From positions 1 through 57,076 of the IMG/VR virus record IMGVR_UViG_3300037225_000975: a stretch of 57,076 nt of DNA; one strand, written 5' to 3'. This DNA is from a virus. Under the pieces are notes generated by a model. That model worked only from the letters and a program-made list of their open reading frames with translations, searched no databases and was not told where the DNA came from. Made by a program: the position numbers and the translations under genes. Below, piece by piece: positions 20,961 through 29,430 of this stretch (the first letter of the stretch is position 1; every line of letters starts with the position of its first letter).

Positions 20961-22027
20961 GATAGGAAGTCGCAGATGGTGGATCCGATCGGGGAAGCAA
21001 GTTTCCGATTCGATCGTATCGCCGAGGCGGCCACGCCACCGATCCATCGTGCCGCTGGAGGGAGAACGGCCTTGGCGATCTGGGCGTACTTGTCATTGAC
21101 GCCACCAACGAACTCGTAGTCATGCGGATAACCGCACATCACCTGCTGCTCTTTCACCGTTAGCGGTCTATGGTGTGTCGGGTGGAAGAACTGAGGACCG
21201 CCGGTGATCGTGGGCGACAGCTCGTCCATCTGCAATCTGATGTTGAGAAAGCCAGGCCTGCCAGCCACCATGCCATGCGCGTTCCTCTCGTATTCCTTCC
21301 CAGCGTTCAACCGCTCGAAGGTCTCGTTGAGAGACGTTTCTCCAGGTTTCATGGCTTTGAGGATTCTCAGGTAGTTATCGCTCGGCACGGCGCCTTCCTG
21401 GGACGAACCTGCCGGGATCGAGGCCAAGGCTTCGCGCACCGTGACGATACCTCCTCCAGGAGGTCCCTCGACATCAACCTTCACCTTTGATGCCAGGAAG
21501 AAGAACCGCTTGCGACGCTGCGGCAACCCGCAATCTGCGCCGTTGAACGTGATCAACCAGGCATGATATCCGAGTTTGTTCACCTGCTCGACTCTCTGCT
21601 GGACGAACGCCGCGCCGTTCTTCATGGCGGCGGCGACCGACTCCCAAAGAAAGATTTTGGGGCGTAACTTCTCCAAAAGAGCGAAGAGGCGAACGGTGCA
21701 ATCGGTCCGACCGTCTTTCGACCACCTGGCTTCGTTCCGGTCTTCCTTGTCTCTCACCTTCACGCCGGCTTGAGACCATGACGCGCATGGCGGATTGCCG
21801 TAGAGCAGGTCGAACTGGTCTCTCGCGTAATCGGTAACCGGTCCCCAGTTGCTTTCCGGATAGAGGACGCCCAAGTCGGGCATGTTTTTCTTGGCAGTCT
21901 CCACGCCGAACGGTCCCTCCTCGAGATGGGCGAGCACCTTGAAGTGCTCCCTGATCCCGAGCGTGAACCCGCCAGCGTAGATGTGGCAACCGATGGCGGT
22001 CGGTTTTGGTTTTCTGGTGATGAGCAT
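20957..22027 (-). CDS. cytosine-C5 DNA methyltransferase (Dcm-type)
   Basis: Motif I is YAGGFTLGI (~17-25). Motif IV is NPPCASWSQ with catalytic Cys81. The motif VI position reads WESV (Glu129) instead of the usual ENV. Motif VIII is LPQRRKRFF (~169-177). The target-recognition domain lies in the middle and a C-terminal SP..TGG-like part is present (LSPTITGGPQ). The enzyme flips and methylates cytosine in DNA, possibly as anti-restriction. It shares an operon with dCMP deaminase and the hydroxymethylase-like enzyme, so the target may include modified cytosine. Its stop overlaps the deaminase start. Confidence 0.9.
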   Translation of the reverse strand: MLITRKPKPTAIGCHIYAGGFTLGIREHFKVLAHLEEGPFGVETAKKNMPDLGVLYPESNWGPVTDYARDQFDLLYGNPPCASWSQAGVKVRDKEDRNEARWSKDGRTDCTVRLFALLEKLRPKIFLWESVAAAMKNGAAFVQQRVEQVNKLGYHAWLITFNGADCGLPQRRKRFFFLASKVKVDVEGPPGGGIVTVREALASIPAGSSQEGAVPSDNYLRILKAMKPGETSLNETFERLNAGKEYERNAHGMVAGRPGFLNIRLQMDELSPTITGGPQFFHPTHHRPLTVKEQQVMCGYPHDYEFVGGVNDKYAQIAKAVLPPAARWIGGVAASAIRSNRKLASPIGSTICDFLS

Positions 22028-22028
22028 A

Positions 22029-22421
22029 TCAGTAGCCGAACCAGTCCTTGAGCAGGCCGGAGATGTCCGGTGGCGAGTAGTCAGCTCCCTTGCCCTTGTC
22101 TCCCTGATGAGAGGCGGCGGCCTTGTGCTTGGTCATGTTCGACCTGTGCACCTCCCAAAAAGCCGCGTCGAGAGGCACGTCAAGCTGGGTGGCCGTTCCC
22201 GCGGTCACGTAGAGCAGATCGGCCAGACCGTCGAGCAGCTCTACCTCGTCCAGCTCGTGCATCGCCATCACCACCTCGCCGAGCTCCTCGATCATGAGCT
22301 CTGCCCGGAGATATCTCTGATCCTTGGTGACCTTGAACACCTCCTTCAGATGAGAACTGATGTCCTTCAGATGAGATGCTGCTTTGCAGAGATCGAGTCG
22401 ATGGTTCTTGTCGAACGTCAT
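22029..22421 (-). CDS. MazG-like / dNTP pyrophosphohydrolase, 130 aa
   Basis: The start at 22421 overlaps the primase stop as TGATG; longer in-frame extensions lie inside the primase gene and are probably shadows. AELMIEELGEVVMAMHELDE with VELLDGLADLLYVTAGTATQ matches the EExxE...ExxD metal-binding helices of the all-alpha MazG/HisE nucleotide pyrophosphohydrolases. Such enzymes degrade (d)NTPs to monophosphates; in a phage with modified nucleotides it could remove the canonical one, as T4 gp56 dCTPase does. The substrate is unknown. Confidence 0.8.
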   Translation of the reverse strand: MTFDKNHRLDLCKAASHLKDISSHLKEVFKVTKDQRYLRAELMIEELGEVVMAMHELDEVELLDGLADLLYVTAGTATQLDVPLDAAFWEVHRSNMTKHKAAASHQGDKGKGADYSPPDISGLLKDWFGY

Positions 22422-24622
22422 CAACCTTGCTGGCGGCGGAGCACCAACTTTTTTCTGAAATTCAAGGACGGCCTGTTCGACCCTTCCTCGTTGGGGGATT
22501 CCATTTCTGTTGTTGGCTTGCTCTCTCGTTTCTTCTCCGTCTTCCATGACTGGTCTCCTGATTTTGCGCGCATCCAAAGATCTTGGATTCGCTGGTTGAT
22601 GATGTATTCCACGACCGGTCTGCCGACCTTGCTCGATTTCTTCCTGGGTGTCAAGATGCCGAACAGGGTGAGGTCGTCGAACTTGCGATAGATGGTTGCC
22701 GAGTTGACCTTCATCGCCTCCACTATGGCGCCTCGTTCTGCAGTTCCGCCAAGCTTCATCATCGCCTCGATGATGTCGATGTTGAACCCGTGAGCGGTGT
22801 CCATCGCCACTCTCTCGATGATCCCGTAGACCTCGGCATCCACTGACTTCTTGTCGAGAACGTGCGCGATGGAGAGACCGAGCTTCATGAGCTGCTTGGC
22901 CAGGCGAGTGCCATTCTCCGCGATAGGCCTGTAAACGACCACGTCGTCACGATACTTCTCTCGTTCCACCTGGGCTCTCATGGCTGCCACGAGTTGCACG
23001 AGAGCGGTGAGCCGTTGAGCATAGATTGGAGGCAGATCAGGCAACGTGTCAGGGTCGAGACGCCTGATTAGAAACCTGGAGACCATGAGCTTGGTCTCGG
23101 TCTCCATCTTCTTCTCGATGCCGACCATGCGAATAGCAGACTCGATGATGCTGTCAGCTTGCGCTCCCTCGAGCTTCGATATTTGCAACTTCAAGAACCG
23201 CTCGCCGAGCAGAGCTTGTCTGTTACCATGGATCGCCGATGTCACGCCGGCCAGGAGAGAGAAGTGGCAGTCCAGATACTCCCTGGTGATGCCGTTGCCG
23301 AACGTCTTCTGCACGTAGCCATCGTAGGCGCCGCGAAGAGTCGAGAACACCTCCTCCTGGGCGACGACCGGCATCGAGAGAATCTCGGTGAAATCCTTCG
23401 CCACCAGGGTCTTTCCCTTCAGACGAGGAATCAAGCTTGGATCCTTGGCGGATCCTGCGTCGCCTCTCCATCCAGAGATCAGGCAGTGAGGAGTCACCGA
23501 CGACCTGAACACGGCTCTTTTCGTTTCTGATAGCGCGCTCAGCAGCATCGTCTTGCCTGCTCCGGGAGGTCCGACCAGGTACATCCACACCGGATCACCA
23601 GGAATCTCGTTGGAGCTGATCACCGCCAGCGAGCACATGAGAGCGAGTTCGAGATCGTCGGTCATCACCACGTGCTTCTTGAACGTCTCGACGACTTCCT
23701 GAAACGTGGCCGGTTCGAGCGGCTCTCCGTTGGCATCTATCTCGCGCGGATCCTCCTCGTCGGTTGTTCTCTTGTCCTCGTCATGGTGTCTCGGTTTGTC
23801 GGAGAGCAATCCCATGATCGACTTGAACGTCATCGACGGACCGGCGCTCTTCATGCCGTCGACGATGTGATCTCTGATGTCCCAACCGGTCGGGCGCCCG
23901 ACAGGCCATGAGACATGCTTGACAGCTCTCGCCACTCCTGCGAGATTTCTGATGGCTCGGTCAGTGCCCATGTCGCCGGCGTTGTCGGCATCATAGCACG
24001 TGATGACTTGCTTGTTGCGGAACAGGTCGGCCCAGTGGCTCTTGAACACGGCGGCTCCAGGCACCGCCACCACCACGTCATCATCGACCTCCATCTCCTT
24101 CAGCAACCACATCATCGCGATAGCATCCCATTCGCCCTCGCACAGCCACACCCTGGTTCCCTCAGGAGCCTCCGCGAGCTTGTCTCCCATCCACAGCTGC
24201 ACCTTGCAACCGGCCGTGCTCATCATCATCTTGGTCTCTGGATCGTAACGTCTCACGTCATGGATCACTCCCCTGGGACTGGCGCACGGCACGAGCCAGT
24301 GGAAACCGTCATATCCCAGACCGGCTTCCTTCAAGACGCTGATCGGTAGGTGGCGGTGCTGAGAGAGCTCTGTCCACTGCTTCTTCGTCGCTCGGTCGGA
24401 ATTCATCTTGCAGATGGCGGTTAGGAACGAGATATGGTTCCCGCTTGCTCCGCACACCTTGCAATCCCAGACCGTCTTGTCGACATCGCAAAAGAAGTGC
24501 CTCTCCTTCCCGCACAGAGGACAGTCACCAACCCAGTTTCCAGAGCCGTTGGGAGCTCTCATGGCCGCTCCCCAGAAGTTGAGGGTGCGGATGATGTCCG
24601 GAGATTTCTCGGCTTCGCTCAC
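22421..24622 (-). CDS. primase-helicase (TOPRIM primase plus AAA+ ATPase)
   Basis: The start is GTG at 24622, overlapping the polymerase stop as GTGA; an ATG at 24655 is the alternative. A CHC2-like zinc finger lies at ~34-57 (CPLCGKERHFF, DCKVCGASG). The TOPRIM domain shows VWLCEGEWDAIAM (Glu162) and CYDADNAGD (Asp211, Asp213). After an acidic linker, an AAA+ domain has Walker A VGPPGAGKT (~350-358) and later sensor-type arginines. The C-terminus has a winged-helix-like segment (GGTAERGAIVEAMKVNSATI). It should prime and unwind DNA at the phage fork with the family A polymerase encoded upstream. The 733-residue fused architecture is typical of phages and plasmids. Confidence 0.9.
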   Translation of the reverse strand: MSEAEKSPDIIRTLNFWGAAMRAPNGSGNWVGDCPLCGKERHFFCDVDKTVWDCKVCGASGNHISFLTAICKMNSDRATKKQWTELSQHRHLPISVLKEAGLGYDGFHWLVPCASPRGVIHDVRRYDPETKMMMSTAGCKVQLWMGDKLAEAPEGTRVWLCEGEWDAIAMMWLLKEMEVDDDVVVAVPGAAVFKSHWADLFRNKQVITCYDADNAGDMGTDRAIRNLAGVARAVKHVSWPVGRPTGWDIRDHIVDGMKSAGPSMTFKSIMGLLSDKPRHHDEDKRTTDEEDPREIDANGEPLEPATFQEVVETFKKHVVMTDDLELALMCSLAVISSNEIPGDPVWMYLVGPPGAGKTMLLSALSETKRAVFRSSVTPHCLISGWRGDAGSAKDPSLIPRLKGKTLVAKDFTEILSMPVVAQEEVFSTLRGAYDGYVQKTFGNGITREYLDCHFSLLAGVTSAIHGNRQALLGERFLKLQISKLEGAQADSIIESAIRMVGIEKKMETETKLMVSRFLIRRLDPDTLPDLPPIYAQRLTALVQLVAAMRAQVEREKYRDDVVVYRPIAENGTRLAKQLMKLGLSIAHVLDKKSVDAEVYGIIERVAMDTAHGFNIDIIEAMMKLGGTAERGAIVEAMKVNSATIYRKFDDLTLFGILTPRKKSSKVGRPVVEYIINQRIQDLWMRAKSGDQSWKTEKKRESKPTTEMESPNEEGSNRPSLNFRKKLVLRRQQG

Positions 24623-26724
24623 GCCGTCACCGTCACGTCGGTCGTTTGCGACCATCTCTCAGTCGCTATCTTGAAACCAACCGGGAACGGGATCGGCGAA
24701 CCGAGCTTCATCGCGTCATCTCCCATGATCCTCACCGTATCCTGCTTGAGTTCTTTGCAGTCGATTTCCTTGTCGACCTCGATGATCAGCTCATCGTGGA
24801 TCTGGAGCAAGATCCTAGCCTGATCACGCCACTTGGTTATATAGCACTCGTCGAGACCGATCATCGCGTTCTTCATGACCTCTGCTGCTGTTCCCTGGAC
24901 GAGGTAATTGGTGGCGCGATATTCATAGCCCGGATCGATGCTGTAAACTCTGCCGAATGGATTGACAACGACTCCTTGATGTTTTGCGAGACCGACACTC
25001 TCGCCCATGAACTTGCGCACGCCGGGTAGTCTTTCATCATAATCGGAGATGAATTGTTTGGCTTCTTCCAAAGAAGTGCCAGTCATCTGGGCGATCTTTC
25101 CCGGCCCGCCACCATAGATCTTGCAAAACTGAAGATTTTTCGCGCGCTTGCGACCGATCTTGTATCGTTTCAGATTAGAGAGTTCTTCTTTAGAAAGAGA
25201 CGACTGGTCTTTCTTTGCAGAGATTTTCGCCAGTTTCTTGTCGTACGTGTGTCCCCAGATCAGGTCAGCGACGTTCTGATGGGCGTCTCCTCCAGCTACC
25301 AACGCGTTGATGAGCTCTTTGTCCTTCGCGAGCAAGGCCAGAATCCACACCTCGATTTGCGAGTAATCAGGCACGTAAAATAACGTGCCAGGTCGAGGAA
25401 CGAACACCTCTCTGGGACGATAGGGAACGTCGACTTTCTTCTTGCCTGATTCGTCGCTCGCCACGTTCTGAAGGTTAGGTCTCTCGGCGCTCATGCGCGC
25501 GGTCCTGGTGCCGGCTTGCTTGTAGTTTGGGTGAATGATCTTGCAACCGGTATCTAGTTCGAGCACGGACAGTGCCGCGTATTGCTCCGTGAAGTGCAGC
25601 ATCGTCGAGGCGGCTGAGTGGTGCAGAATGTGCCAGGCCAAAGGGTCGCCCATCACGAGCTTTTCAGAGCCATCAGCCTGATGCTCTCGCTTGACGCCAA
25701 TGTGCTCCAGGAACTCACCATCGCATTTCGGGTTCTGGCCAGTGTCCTGGCACACCAGGCAACCTGACCCCTTGCAATGCTGGCAGGCCACCGGCGCGTT
25801 GCCCTTCTTCTTGTTCTTGGAGTACCTGATCGGCGCGTGCTCTCGCACGCCGAAAAACTCCATCGTCATCTGCTTCGGCGAGGCGACGTTCAGGTCCTTG
25901 CCGCCAGCGAGATCGATGCCTTTCTTCGCTCTGTTGGCGATGGATCGATAGAATCCGGTCAGCTCGTCGTTTCTCTTCGAGTCGATGGCGACGCCGAGGC
26001 ACTCCATGCGCTCCAAGGTGGCCATGAGAGCCATCTCTCGGTCGTAAACTTCCTGGGCATCAGGATGGTTCTTGAAATGCTCGATGTGAGCTGCTCTAAG
26101 AGTCGCCACTCTCACGGCATCCGTGACTCCATACTTCTTCAGTACCTCGTGATCGGCGAGCCAGTAGTCAGCCTTGAGCTCCTCGGCTATGGCCCAACCT
26201 CTCTTCTTAGCCAATCTCCTGGCCGAGATGGTGGACTTCTGCAGATCGGTCTCGTCATCGATCGGAATGTCGAGGTACTTCTTGCACAGCGGCTTGAGAG
26301 CGTACGTTATCTCGTCCGAGGAGATGACCGAGGTACCGATGATGGTGCACAGCCACTCGCCGACCAGCGGCAACCCGACGGCCCTGGTCATGTGGCGATC
26401 GAATGGCGCATTGTGAGCGACTTTCGCGATCTTCTCGTTGACAAGGATCGGCTCCAAGGCCTTTCTCACGTCATCGGTCATGCTCACTTGCCTGGTCTGA
26501 GCACAAACCGGCAATCTAGCCCAAGCTGTTCTCCCATCGGGGTCGCAGAAAGTGAAGAAGAACGGTCGAGCTGGCCAGGTCTGTCTGTCGACGCCACGCT
26601 TTCCCCAGGGATCGAGCCCCGTGGTTTCCGTGTCGTACCCGAGCCAGTCACCTCGCAGAAGATCCAGGCCTTCATGACCTGGCACTCCAACCCACTCCCG
26701 TCTCCTCAGAATGGTTAGGGGCAT
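24619..26724 (-). CDS. family A DNA polymerase with 3'-5' exonuclease and Cys-rich insertion
   Basis: Exonuclease motifs are YDTETTG (Asp31), NAPFD (~105) and YGVTDAV (~198). Polymerase motifs are motif A DYSQIEVW (Asp453), motif B KRAKNLQFCKIYG (Lys528, Phe532, Tyr536) and motif C HDE (642-644), with GTRTARMSAERPNLQN at ~405-420. Residues ~314-334 hold CQHCKGSG and CLVCQDTG, then a further Cys: a DnaJ-like zinc knuckle inserted between exonuclease and palm, unusual for this family. Motif A has Trp where SQIELR polymerases have Arg. It should be the replicative polymerase. The stop overlaps the primase start. Confidence 0.95.
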   Translation of the reverse strand: MPLTILRRREWVGVPGHEGLDLLRGDWLGYDTETTGLDPWGKRGVDRQTWPARPFFFTFCDPDGRTAWARLPVCAQTRQVSMTDDVRKALEPILVNEKIAKVAHNAPFDRHMTRAVGLPLVGEWLCTIIGTSVISSDEITYALKPLCKKYLDIPIDDETDLQKSTISARRLAKKRGWAIAEELKADYWLADHEVLKKYGVTDAVRVATLRAAHIEHFKNHPDAQEVYDREMALMATLERMECLGVAIDSKRNDELTGFYRSIANRAKKGIDLAGGKDLNVASPKQMTMEFFGVREHAPIRYSKNKKKGNAPVACQHCKGSGCLVCQDTGQNPKCDGEFLEHIGVKREHQADGSEKLVMGDPLAWHILHHSAASTMLHFTEQYAALSVLELDTGCKIIHPNYKQAGTRTARMSAERPNLQNVASDESGKKKVDVPYRPREVFVPRPGTLFYVPDYSQIEVWILALLAKDKELINALVAGGDAHQNVADLIWGHTYDKKLAKISAKKDQSSLSKEELSNLKRYKIGRKRAKNLQFCKIYGGGPGKIAQMTGTSLEEAKQFISDYDERLPGVRKFMGESVGLAKHQGVVVNPFGRVYSIDPGYEYRATNYLVQGTAAEVMKNAMIGLDECYITKWRDQARILLQIHDELIIEVDKEIDCKELKQDTVRIMGDDAMKLGSPIPFPVGFKIATERWSQTTDVTVTA

Positions 26725-26951
26725 TCTAGGATCCTGTAGACCGAGCCTTCGTTAGGGGCGGCTCGGTGGTGCCTTGTAGAGATGGCTAGCCGATGCCCGA
26801 TGGGCGTCGCGGCGCGTCACTAGGACTGGCCGCCTTGGTGGCTAGGCGGCGTTGCATCCGCACCACTCGTTGACCCATGAGCTTGCGCTGGGGGCTTTTC
26901 GCGCTGCCAGGCGCCTCGGGGACTCAGCCCGTGGATTCCTCCCACCAACCC
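26725..26951. other. 227-base leader upstream of DNA polymerase, structured
   Basis: No convincing gene was found. A hairpin GCCGCCT-loop-AGGCGGC lies near 26830-26855, and there are further GC-rich inverted segments. A 30-codon minus-strand ORF (beginning MGQRVVRMQRRLATKA) has no ribosome binding site. The region may be a leader RNA or mark a transcript boundary before the polymerase operon. Confidence 0.4.
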
Positions 26952-27206
26952 CTACTTGGTGGACGACTTCTTGAAAGCGAGCTTGATCTTCTCGGTCTTG
27001 ACGGGCTTCTTCGCGCCTGCCTTCTTCTCAACAGGCTTGCTGGAGGTCTGGATCGTCGTGGCTGAAGCCAGCTTGGCCTGGAGCCTGGCGATGATGACAC
27101 GGCGCTTCTCCACGCGAGCCTGGGTGAGCGCCAGATACCGCTCGCCGCTGACGAGCTTCTCCTGGTGGCGCTTGAGGTCGGACTTGATGTCATTCGTGTC
27201 GAGCAT
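26952..27206 (-). CDS. small basic helical protein, 84 aa
   Basis: A helical N-terminus (MLDTNDIKSDLKRHQEKLVS, TQARVEKRRVIIARLQAKLA) is followed by a Lys-rich tail (KKAGAKKPVKTEKIKLAFKK). The charge suggests nucleic-acid binding. It lies between the ssDNA-binding protein gene and the polymerase leader, so a replication accessory is plausible; family unknown. Confidence 0.75.
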   Translation of the reverse strand: MLDTNDIKSDLKRHQEKLVSGERYLALTQARVEKRRVIIARLQAKLASATTIQTSSKPVEKKAGAKKPVKTEKIKLAFKKSSTK

Positions 27207-27274
27207 GCTTGCTCTCCTGGGTTAGGGCGCTGGGCCCGGGTTGAAAGTGGAGAGAGGCCGGGTTCTCACCGGCC

Positions 27275-27308
27275 GCCGGTTTCGATCATCCGCGCGATGA
27301 TCACCGGC
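27275..27308 (-). promoter_or_regulatory. intergenic hairpin upstream of the 84-aa gene
   Basis: GATCATC-CGCGC-GATGATC (27284-27302) is a perfect 7-bp stem with a 5-base loop, extended by GCCGGT (27275-27280) and ACCGGC (27303-27308) with a 3-base bulge. It lies between the ssDNA-binding protein gene and the 84-aa gene, without a U-tract. It may be an attenuator, RNA-processing site or protective stem. Confidence 0.5.
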
Positions 27309-27377
27309 TCTTCTTAACACGAAGCTCTCGCCATGGAAATGCCGCAGAGACTGCTGCGACGCCAGCTGGCAGACCAG

Positions 27378-28394
27378 TTACTCGAGCTCGAGATCGTCCG
27401 GGGTGACCTTGTGGATGGCACCATCCTTGGTCTTGACCTTCAGCTCTCCCTTCTTTTCGTCGATGGAGACGACCTTGGCGTCGACCTTCTTGCCCTTGAT
27501 GATGGCCTTGACCGACATGCCGATCTCGATCTCGACCGACTGCTCCGAGGCCTTGGGATCGGGTTCGGTTCCACCTGCCTTCGATTCGCGATGCTCGCGG
27601 ATGGCGGCCCGCATCTCGTCCTCGGTGGTCGCCTTCTTCACCGCCAGCTCGATCTCCTCCTCCTCGATGATGTCCTTGAGCTCGCCGCGATCCTTCTCGT
27701 CGAGATCGTCCTTGGCCTTCTCCTCCTTCTCTTCCTTGCCAGGTTTCTCCGAGCGCTTTGTGCGGATGGCTTCGCGGATCGCATCATCGCTGACGGATTT
27801 CTTGATCGCGATCTCGACCTCCTCCTCCTCCACGACCGCCTTCAGGGCATCGCGATCCATGTCCTCGAGGTCGTCGGCCTTGGCATGGGCGCCTTTCTTG
27901 ATGCCGGCCTTGCCACCACCAGCGTCGGCGTCCGCGGCGGAACTGCCGCCGGAGTCGGAAGCTTCGACGTCGTCGAGCTTTTTGTCAATATAGACATTGA
28001 CATACTCACCCTTCTGCTTGGCGGTCAGGCGCACGACAGGCGTGTTCTCCTTGAGGTCGGCCATGATCTCGACGAGCATCTTCTCGTCGAGATCTCCAAC
28101 GTCATAACCGAGCATGGTGAGGGTGCGGAACAGGTGGACGATTCGTTCCTCGTCCAGACTGTACCAGACGCTGACGCGCCCGCCGGCCTGCTCGCTCTCA
28201 CCAGCGATCTTGCAATCGATGACGATCGAGTTGCCCTTATCGGTGGTGACGCCGCGAGCGCCCGTCACGATAGCCACGTGGCGACCTGGTGTGAGCTCCA
28301 CGTCGTCGGCGAATCCGCCATTGGGATTCGTCTTATAGGCCTCGCGGCCCTTCTCGAAAACGGATTTGGGTACTTTCAGACCGAGTCCTGACAT
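27378..28394 (-). CDS. modular ssDNA-binding-like protein, 338 aa
   Basis: Residues 1-140 form a beta-rich domain (DDVELTPGRHVAIVTGARGV, RVSVWYSLDEERIVHLFRTL) resembling the DUF669-type putative ssDNA-binding proteins that accompany Sak4 recombinases. A disordered Gly/Ala linker leads to two related ~38-residue helical units (DDLEDMDRDALKAVVEEEEV at ~174 and DDLDEKDRGELKDIIEEEEI at ~229). These are SAP/HeH-like. A C-terminal KOW/Tudor-like beta domain (VEIEIGMSVKAIIKGKKVDA, ~287-336) follows. It sits next to the RecA-like ATPase and the polymerase. The family name is by resemblance only. Confidence 0.75.
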   Translation of the reverse strand: MSGLGLKVPKSVFEKGREAYKTNPNGGFADDVELTPGRHVAIVTGARGVTTDKGNSIVIDCKIAGESEQAGGRVSVWYSLDEERIVHLFRTLTMLGYDVGDLDEKMLVEIMADLKENTPVVRLTAKQKGEYVNVYIDKKLDDVEASDSGGSSAADADAGGGKAGIKKGAHAKADDLEDMDRDALKAVVEEEEVEIAIKKSVSDDAIREAIRTKRSEKPGKEEKEEKAKDDLDEKDRGELKDIIEEEEIELAVKKATTEDEMRAAIREHRESKAGGTEPDPKASEQSVEIEIGMSVKAIIKGKKVDAKVVSIDEKKGELKVKTKDGAIHKVTPDDLELE

Positions 28395-28437
28395 GGTGTT
28401 CTCCTGGGAATGACGCTGACGCGTCGGGGTTGAGTTG

Positions 28438-29301
28438 TTACTTCTTCTTGGCGAGGATGAGACGCTTCGCCGCTGGAGTCTCTTTCGGCTTGACGCCGAT
28501 CATGGTTTGGCGATTGTCGAAAGCGAGCTGGAGGTTCTTGGCAGACTGCTTCTCATCGTCGCCCATCGGGATCTCCTCGACCCGCTCACCATCAGGAGTG
28601 CGGAAGTTCTCCACGCACCTGCACCCGGCGACCAGGGTGTCGCTGCCTTTGATACGGAGATAGCGAAGTCCATCAGCATAATCGTAGAACCCGATGACGT
28701 CCACGATACCTTCGATCTCGTTCAGGGCGCGAGCCGCCATGGTCGGCATGCGACGCTCGATCTTCTCGCCATCTGGAAGCTCGACTTCCTTCTCCGTATC
28801 ATGGCTGAGAAACACCACGCCGCAACCGAGCCGTAGAGCCCTGGTCACGACCGAGCGGAAGAGGTCTCGAATCTCCTTCCAGGTCGCGCCGAAGTCTTTC
28901 TCTTCGCTCGGGTGGTTGATCATCTTGTCCTTGCAGACCTTGTTCCAGGCCAGGTCGTACACCAGGTCGACCGTGTCGATGACCAGGGTGTCGCAGTACT
29001 TCTCGCCACCGGCAAACTTGGCCTCGAGTTGATCCATCAGCGCGCTGATGTCCTGATAGCTGGTCACGTTGCTTGACCGAACCCGCAAAGCTTTCGTGCC
29101 CGGTTCGGTGGAGATGAAATAGGGATTCGGAAGTTGGGCGCACAGCGTCGTCTTGCCGATCTTCTTGCGACCATAGATCAGCATCGAGTAATCGCTGAAT
29201 CGTGTCGGAGGCACGCTCGCTTTCGTTGGAAGCTGCATGGTCGGTCGTTTCGGGGAGGACGCGATGGCGCTCTTTCCCCCGATCTTCTTGATGAGCGCCA
29301 T
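28438..29301 (-). CDS. RecA-like recombinase ATPase (Sak4-type)
   Basis: The ATG at 29301 follows CCAGGAG. The Walker A motif is GRKKIGKTT (~44-52) and Walker B TLVIDTVD (~105-112). A later GVVFLSHDTEKEVELPDGEK segment matches phage NTP-binding proteins of the Sak4/AAA_24 group. These single-strand annealing and strand-exchange proteins work with ssDNA-binding proteins and nucleases in phage recombination. The gene lies between the ssDNA-binding-like protein and the Cas4-like nuclease. The C-terminus is basic (AAKRLILAKKK). Confidence 0.85.
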   Translation of the reverse strand: MALIKKIGGKSAIASSPKRPTMQLPTKASVPPTRFSDYSMLIYGRKKIGKTTLCAQLPNPYFISTEPGTKALRVRSSNVTSYQDISALMDQLEAKFAGGEKYCDTLVIDTVDLVYDLAWNKVCKDKMINHPSEEKDFGATWKEIRDLFRSVVTRALRLGCGVVFLSHDTEKEVELPDGEKIERRMPTMAARALNEIEGIVDVIGFYDYADGLRYLRIKGSDTLVAGCRCVENFRTPDGERVEEIPMGDDEKQSAKNLQLAFDNRQTMIGVKPKETPAAKRLILAKKK

Positions 29302-29327
29302 TGTCGATCTCCTGGCTGGTGACGCCA

Positions 29328-29358
29328 AGACCCGAGTCGCTCCTGGGCGCTCGGGTCT
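29328..29358 (-). promoter_or_regulatory. intergenic hairpin before the RecA-like gene
   Basis: AGACCCGAG (29328-29336) and CTCGGGTCT (29350-29358) form a perfect 9-bp inverted repeat around a 13-base loop. It lies in the 129-base gap between the nuclease stop and the RecA-like ribosome binding site. There is no U-tract; a transcription or mRNA-stability function is possible. Confidence 0.5.
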
Positions 29359-29430
29359 GGATGATTGGCAACCGGTTTCGATCCTATCCGGTCGCGAGCT
29401 CGTGTTCTACCAATTTCACGCGTTTCAGAA

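Noticed and set aside
22422-22577. Extended N-terminus of the MazG-like gene up to 22577
   Set aside because: The extra ~52 residues are read inside the primase gene in another frame; TGATG coupling at 22421 gives a complete MazG-like domain.
26800-26895. 30-codon basic ORF in the polymerase leader
   Set aside because: No ribosome binding site and no overlap with coupled genes; it may be chance in a structured GC-rich region.
25777-28391. Plus-strand frames opposite DNA polymerase and ssDNA-binding protein genes
   Set aside because: Antisense shadows of well-supported genes; Leu/Asp-rich or Ser-rich low-information sequence.
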